A stretch of DNA of 12,393 nucleotides from UMGS1649 sp045651205 (GTDB taxonomy: Bacteria > Bacillota > Clostridia > TANB77 > CAG-465), in assembly GCA_045651205.1 (NCBI GenBank), contig JAZRSA010000018.1:1-12393 (forward strand), given 5' to 3'. The notes under the pieces are model-generated. The model was not told the origin of the DNA, did not search any database, and saw nothing but the letters and a program-made list of their open reading frames with translations. The translations under genes and the position numbers were made by a program. The first letter of the stretch is position 1. Each line of letters begins with the position of its first letter. Of this stretch, positions 11,979 through 12,393 are shown piece by piece.

Positions 11979-12393
11979 TTAATAAAAATATTTAATTGTA
12001 AATATTGTACCTTTATTCTTTTCAGACTCAACACTTATTCTTCCATTATCTTTTTCTATAATTGCTTTTGCCAAAGATAATCCAATTCCAACACTATCCT
12101 TTGTTGATTCTTTCCCTTTATAAAATCTTTTAAATATATTCAAAGTATCTTCTTTATCCATACCTTTACCATAATCAGTTATTTTAATTTGTGAATATAT
12201 GTTATTATCTTCGCATTCTAATAACACTTTATTTCCATTATTAGAATATTCTACCGCATTCTTTAAAATATTAGTTACAGCCTCTATTTGCCATTTACAA
12301 TCACAATAAATTTTATTTTTACTTTTATTTGCAACTTTTATTTCTATATCTTTTAAATCACATAAATTAGATACATTTTTTAATGTTTCATCA
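11979..12393 (-). CDS. Sensor histidine kinase, C-terminal ATP-binding part (truncated by the window edge)
   Basis: On the minus strand the frame is open from the right edge (first full codon 12392-12390) to TAA at 11981-11979, about 137 residues. A GTG at 12227 is only an internal codon, because the domain clearly continues upstream. The HATPase motifs are in order: N box WQIEAVTNILKNAVEYS, G1 ITDYGKGM, F box IFKRFYKG, G2 GIGLSLAKAI, and a terminal G-T-x-F-x-I strand. This is the catalytic domain that binds ATP to phosphorylate the kinase's own His; the DHp, sensor and membrane parts, and any partner response regulator, lie outside the window. The short tail and spacing fit the two-component kinases that act on OmpR-type regulators, but this cannot be settled here. 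Confidence 0.92.
   Translation of the reverse strand, partial: DETLKNVSNLCDLKDIEIKVANKSKNKIYCDCKWQIEAVTNILKNAVEYSNNGNKVLLECEDNNIYSQIKITDYGKGMDKEDTLNIFKRFYKGKESTKDSVGIGLSLAKAIIEKDNGRISVESEKNKGTIFTIKYFY

Overview
The window looks like chromosome of a low-GC, endospore-forming Firmicute of the class Clostridia. The evidence is an AT-rich sequence, strong AGGAGG-type ribosome binding sites, compact sigma-A-like promoters, a spoVAC-spoVAD-spoVAE cluster, a tRNA-Cys very like those of Bacillus and Clostridium, and prepilin-like exported proteins of a style common in uncultured gut Clostridia. I cannot name the species.

Layout, left to right. (1) 1-2580, minus strand: an ABC-F ATPase of the YkpA type, preceded by a HAD-family hydrolase, each with its own promoter and intrinsic terminator. 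A short plus-strand open frame runs in from the left edge and converges on the ABC-F gene. (2) 2596-5444, minus strand: two tandem paralogous genes for exported proteins with a prepilin-like N-terminus. They share N-terminal and C-terminal modules but differ in the middle: one has two bacterial Ig-like domains, the other a Gly/Asn-rich linker. Their promoter and leader regions are also duplicated. (3) 5562-5763, plus strand: tRNA-Cys(GCA) with promoter and terminator. (4) 5802-6724, minus strand: a laccase-domain protein (PgeF/YlmD type). (5) 6758-8630, plus strand: spoVAC-spoVAD-spoVAE, the minimal core of the dipicolinic-acid channel, followed by a PHP-domain metallophosphoesterase (8717-9592). 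(6) 9669-11870, plus strand: a strong promoter with an elaborate dyad-rich region driving a stand-alone left-handed beta-helix acyltransferase (GlmU C-terminal type) that overlaps glmM by one base. Together they suggest synthesis of GlcN-1-P and its acetylation for cell-wall precursors. (7) 11979 to the right edge, minus strand: the C-terminal ATP-binding part of a sensor histidine kinase, cut by the window.

Most genes are housekeeping or sporulation genes and look intact. The parts most worth a second look are the two modular prepilin-like proteins and their unassigned C-terminal domain, the dyad-rich promoter and coupled acyltransferase-glmM unit (whose base composition differs from its neighbours), and the one-sided degeneration of the ABC-F active sites. 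I found no CRISPR array, insertion sequence, prophage gene or obvious defence system. All family calls rest on reading motifs by eye; no database search was possible.
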